The translations under genes were made by a program, and so were the position numbers. Below the pieces are notes generated by a model that did no database searches, was not told the DNA's origin, and was given only the letters and a program-made list of their open reading frames with translations. From Clostridiaceae bacterium UBA6110 (GTDB lineage: Bacteria; Bacillota; Clostridia; Clostridiales; Clostridiaceae), in the NCBI GenBank assembly GCA_002428415.1, contig DIWI01000011.1:1-64000 (forward strand): DNA of 64,000 nucleotides, written 5' to 3'. Below are positions 61,112 through 64,000 of this stretch, piece after piece. How positions within the stretch are numbered: the stretch's first letter is position 1; every line of letters starts with the position of its first letter.

Positions 61112-62424
61112 TAGCTCTTCCTCTCCCTGTATTCTATCTTTATACCGGTTCCCTTGAAGTCAAAGTTATCCCTTAACTGATTTTCGATATATCTTGCATA
61201 CGAGAAATGAAGACATTCCGGATCATTGACAAAGAACACGAATGTAGGAGGCTTTACGCCTGTCTGAGTACCGTAGTAAATCTTAAGCCTCTTTGTGCCA
61301 ATTACCGGCGGCTCCTTCATCATCAGAGCCTTTCCGATGACATCATTGAGCACTCCTGTGCCTATCTTCTTCGTGTAGTTGCTGTAACATTCCTGTGCCA
61401 TTGTAAGGACCTTCTGAGTCCTCTGTCCGGTTAGTGCCGATATGAACAGGAATGGTGCGTATGCGAGGAAGTTCAGCTCTGACTTGAGGTTCTTCAGGTA
61501 CTTGTCCATGGTCTTGTCATCTTTTTCGATGAGGTCCCACTTGTTGACGATGACCATAATGGCCTTTCTCATCTCATGGGCATATCCTATGATCTTCTCA
61601 TCCTGGTCGGCTATTCCGTCCACAGCGTCGATCATGAGCACCACGACATCAGCTCTTTCGATTGCCGTAAGAGTCCTTACAACTGAATATCTCTCGATCT
61701 CTTCCTTGACCTTGGACTTGCGTCTGAGGCCTGCGGTATCGACAAGAATGAACTTGCCCTCTTTAGTCTCAATGTAGCTGTCCAGCGCATCCCTTGTGGT
61801 ACCGGGAATCTCTGAGACAATCGCCCTTTCTTCACCTAGAAGCCTGTTGATCAGGGATGATTTTCCCACGTTAGGTCTTCCAACAAAGGCAACCCTTACA
61901 ACATCCTGGTCCTCTTCGACTTCATAGTCCGGGAAATGGCTTACCACTTCATCAAGAAGCTCACCAAGTCCAAGTCCCTGGGAAGCTGATATGGTTATCG
62001 GATTCCCTAGACCAAGGTTGTAGAATTCGAAGGCATTGTTCTCATCCTTGAAGTTGTCTATCTTGTTTACTGCGAGCACAATAGGCTTGCCGCTTCTTCT
62101 CAGCATTCCTGCCACTTCATGGTCGGAATCTGTAAGACCGGTCTTGCCATCAACAATGAATATTATGACATCAGCAGTTTCCATTGCCACCTGTGCCTGC
62201 CTTCTCATCTGGGCAAGTATGATGTCATCGGATTTCGGCTCTATTCCGCCTGTATCTATCAGCTTGAAGTTATGTCTCAGCCAGTCGGCATCAGCGTATA
62301 TCCTGTCCCTTGTGACTCCCGGAGTGTCCTCCACTATGGCAATCCTATGCCCGGCAAGTCTGTTGAAAAGTGTCGATTTGCCCACGTTAGGGCGGCCAAC
62401 TATGGCCACTATCGGTTTTGCCAT
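61111..62424 (-). CDS. der: Ribosome biogenesis GTPase Der (EngA)
   Basis: Double-GTPase needed for 50S subunit assembly. 437 residues. Seen: two GRPNVGKS P-loops (about 8-15 and 183-190), two DTxG motifs (LIDTGG, LVDTAGL), two NKxD motifs (VNKID, VNKWD), and a KH-like C-terminal domain with GTGIKIEYRERKS. ATG with GAGGTGA upstream. Confidence 0.97.
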   Translation of the reverse strand: MAKPIVAIVGRPNVGKSTLFNRLAGHRIAIVEDTPGVTRDRIYADADWLRHNFKLIDTGGIEPKSDDIILAQMRRQAQVAMETADVIIFIVDGKTGLTDSDHEVAGMLRRSGKPIVLAVNKIDNFKDENNAFEFYNLGLGNPITISASQGLGLGELLDEVVSHFPDYEVEEDQDVVRVAFVGRPNVGKSSLINRLLGEERAIVSEIPGTTRDALDSYIETKEGKFILVDTAGLRRKSKVKEEIERYSVVRTLTAIERADVVVLMIDAVDGIADQDEKIIGYAHEMRKAIMVIVNKWDLIEKDDKTMDKYLKNLKSELNFLAYAPFLFISALTGQRTQKVLTMAQECYSNYTKKIGTGVLNDVIGKALMMKEPPVIGTKRLKIYYGTQTGVKPPTFVFFVNDPECLHFSYARYIENQLRDNFDFKGTGIKIEYRERKS

Positions 62425-62591
62425 TTATATCACCTCGAAAAATTGATTGCATTTGTATCCAATTAACTATGATACCCTATGCAGTTTCAAGAGTCAAATG
62501 CGATTTCAAGCAGATAGTCCCTTATTTAACCCAAAATATTTCAAAATCCAGAGCTTTTGGTCTTTTTAGCACCTGCTTTCTGACAAAACAG

Positions 62592-62651
62592 CAAAAAATG
62601 ATCCCTCATGGTATCAGATCGGACAGCATTCCGACAGACATCAGAGGGATC
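62592..62651 (-). terminator. Terminator after phoU
   Basis: Outer stem GATCCCTC/GAGGGATC (8 bp) enclosing TCGGA/TCCGA. On the minus strand it is followed by ATTTTTTGCTG. It lies about 17 bases past the phoU stop. Confidence 0.7.
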
Positions 62652-62667
62652 GGCAATAGTCACTTAT

Positions 62668-63324
62668 TCACAGATTTAGCTCTACATGTTCTCCAGTTTC
62701 GATATAGATAGTCCACTCACAGACATTTGTCATGTGGTCTCCAATACGCTCAAGATACTTCATTGCAAAATTCAGCTGAGCTGCTATAATTGCAAATCCC
62801 GGCTCCTGCTTTACATGAGCATAAAGCTTCCTTACTGAGGCCACATAATTGTCGTCAATGATGTCATCAAGCTTTGTTACCTCATAGGCCTTTTCACTGT
62901 CAAGGCTCACGAATGAATCAAGACCTTCATGTATCATCCTGATGCAGGTATCCTTCATTGCCCTTATCTCATTGCTTAGAAAGGAAATTTCTTCATCATT
63001 TATATTAGTGGATACCCTGGCTATGTCAACAGCATGGTCTCCTGCCCTCTCAAGGTCAGTAACTACCTTGATAGTGGTAAATAATATTCTGAGGTCCGAG
63101 GCTACCGGTTGGAGCGTTGCTATGATCCTGACAGCTTCATCCTCAACCTGCCTCATGAGGTCATCAACTAATTTATCCCCTGACTTCACATCTTCTGCCA
63201 TTTCGATGTCTCTTTCAAGCAGAGACCTGACTGCAAGTTCAACCTGTCTCTCAACAGCAGCTCCCATAGCTATTAGCTTTTTATTGATGCTTGCTATCCC
63301 TGACTCCAGTGTCTTATATGACAA
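62668..63324 (-). CDS. phoU: Phosphate transport regulator PhoU
   Basis: Dampens PhoR signalling through the Pst transporter. 218 residues, two three-helix repeats. Seen: metal-site motifs DLERAGDHAVDIA and YLERIGDHMTNV, one per repeat, and a leading LEERDIEMAEDV-type helix. The TTG at 63322-63324 has AGGAGG eight bases upstream; earlier in-frame codons to 63372 cover that site. The pst genes that normally lie between phoR and phoU are absent here. Confidence 0.92.
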   Translation of the reverse strand: MSYKTLESGIASINKKLIAMGAAVERQVELAVRSLLERDIEMAEDVKSGDKLVDDLMRQVEDEAVRIIATLQPVASDLRILFTTIKVVTDLERAGDHAVDIARVSTNINDEEISFLSNEIRAMKDTCIRMIHEGLDSFVSLDSEKAYEVTKLDDIIDDNYVASVRKLYAHVKQEPGFAIIAAQLNFAMKYLERIGDHMTNVCEWTIYIETGEHVELNL

Positions 63325-63533
63325 TATGCATTCCTCCTGGTTATCGATAAAAGGGACCAAACCGGCAATCACCCCATTAAGACAAGGTACCCCGGTTTTT
63401 CCATGCTCGATGTCAATTCACGGACCTACCGGGCTTTCATTTCCTTTCAGTCACCTTTCTAATAATACGTTCCTGATGTTGAATCCATGTTTGACTTGTG
63501 TTAGGGATATGTAAATTCGGGAAAAATGCAAAA

Positions 63534-63565
63534 AGCAATGCCTGGTTTTTTTGCCAGGCATTGCT
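63534..63565 (-). terminator. Terminator after the PhoR-type kinase gene
   Basis: 12-bp stem AGCAATGCCTGG/CCAGGCATTGCT with an 8-base loop, followed on the minus strand by TTTTTGCATTTTT. It ends the kinase gene before phoU. Confidence 0.9.
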
Positions 63566-63567
63566 TA

Positions 63568-64000
63568 CTAATCCATAGGTATCGATACAGTGAAGGTGGT
63601 TCCCCTCCCTGTTTCAGATTCAACCTTTATCTCACCCTTCATTGAGAGGACGATATGCTTGACGATAGCAAGTCCCAGTCCAGTTCCACCCTTGGCTCTG
63701 TCCCTTGACTTGTCAACTCTGTAGAACCTTTCGAATAGCCTCGGCAGGTGTTCCTCGGGTATTCCTATACCAGTATCCTTCACCGAAAGGATCAACTTTC
63801 CAGCCGACTTTTCAATTCGGACTTTCACCTTGCCATTTGGCTCGGTGTATTTTATGGCGTTATCTACGAGATTTATCACCATCTGGTTATAATTGTCCAA
63901 GTCCCCAATGAGAATCGGGTTACCTGACGCTGTGAGCGTGAGCTCGATGCTCTTTGCTACAGCCATCTGGTGCAGCATGTCGCAGATCCTTCTTGTTTCC
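63568..64000 (-). CDS. Sensor histidine kinase (PhoR type), 3' end only
   Basis: C-terminal 144 codons; the 5' end is beyond the window. Seen: the HATPase domain with the N box NLVDNAIKYT, G1 DTGIGIPEEHL, F box RLFERFYRVD and G2 GGTGLGLAIVKHIV, plus the end GRGTTFTVSIP. The visible part begins ETRRICDMLHQM, after the phosphorylation helix. Position next to phoU makes PhoR likely; the sensor part cannot be seen. Confidence 0.88.
   Translation of the reverse strand, partial: ETRRICDMLHQMAVAKSIELTLTASGNPILIGDLDNYNQMVINLVDNAIKYTEPNGKVKVRIEKSAGKLILSVKDTGIGIPEEHLPRLFERFYRVDKSRDRAKGGTGLGLAIVKHIVLSMKGEIKVESETGRGTTFTVSIPMD

Overview
The window reads as chromosomal DNA of a Gram-positive anaerobe of the class Clostridia. 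The support is spo0A at the end of a nusB-folD-xseAB-ispA-dxs-tlyA-nadK-argR-recN run, a fused AdhE, a hexameric-type GdhA, many TTG/GTG starts behind strong AGGAGG sites, and a YtvI-like AI-2E permease. The base composition is moderate for this class, and gene content resembles Clostridiaceae-type genomes. The species cannot be named from sequence alone. I see no prophage, transposase or CRISPR array; almost everything is core metabolism and housekeeping.

Layout. 1-6.1 kb: ispH (runs off the left edge), an HI0933/BaiN-type flavoprotein, an MFS exporter, gdhA and an RpiR-family regulator with two tandem palindromes upstream. 6.3-9.3 kb: scpB, scpA, an FUSC-type membrane protein and 5-formyl-THF cyclo-ligase. 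9.4-14.8 kb: an SH3b/NodB cell-wall deacetylase, then a nudix-xerD-deoB-pdp run (nucleoside salvage plus a XerD with two altered catalytic residues). 14.8-18.2 kb: an accessory-looking patch with a broken AAA ATPase, three palindromic repeats, a lipoprotein, an ECF sigma factor with a membrane partner, and tRNA-Val and tRNA-Gly. 18.3-29 kb: spo0A and the long recN-to-nusB operon, then an Asp23-family protein. 29-33.7 kb: adhE with Rex-like sites, a DUF5655 protein, efp and aroK. 33.7-37.1 kb: a compact com/type IV pilus-like operon. 37.2-49.4 kb: rqcH, a tandem pair of small unknown paralogues, a YtvI-like permease, an ArsC/Spx protein, sbcDC, a GNAT gene, a cobalamin-riboswitch operon, a ferritin-like protein and mntP. 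49.4-58.3 kb: an FAH-family enzyme, an SPFH/zinc-ribbon/TPM operon, aconitase, and a radical SAM/CXXC/DUF4139 operon. 58.4-64 kb: a second SH3b/NodB deacetylase, gpsA, der, phoU and the 3' end of a PhoR-type kinase.

How the genes work together. Isoprenoid supply (dxs, ispA, ispH), one-carbon/folate metabolism (folD, 5-FTHF ligase), deoxynucleoside breakdown (pdp, deoB), DNA repair and chromosome organisation (recN, xseAB, sbcCD, scpAB, xerD) and translation (efp, rqcH, der, tlyA) are all represented. AdhE and GdhA suggest fermentation of sugars and/or amino acids. The cobalamin riboswitch controls a DUF4430 protein and an ECF S-component, which suggests corrinoid uptake.

The most unusual points are the tandem small-protein family with a duplicated upstream element (39 kb), XerD with Arg-to-Lys and His-to-Asn changes at catalytic positions, the palindromic repeat array in front of a decayed ATPase (15.4 kb), the radical SAM/CXXC/DUF4139 operon (56-58 kb), and the absence of spoIVB between recN and spo0A.
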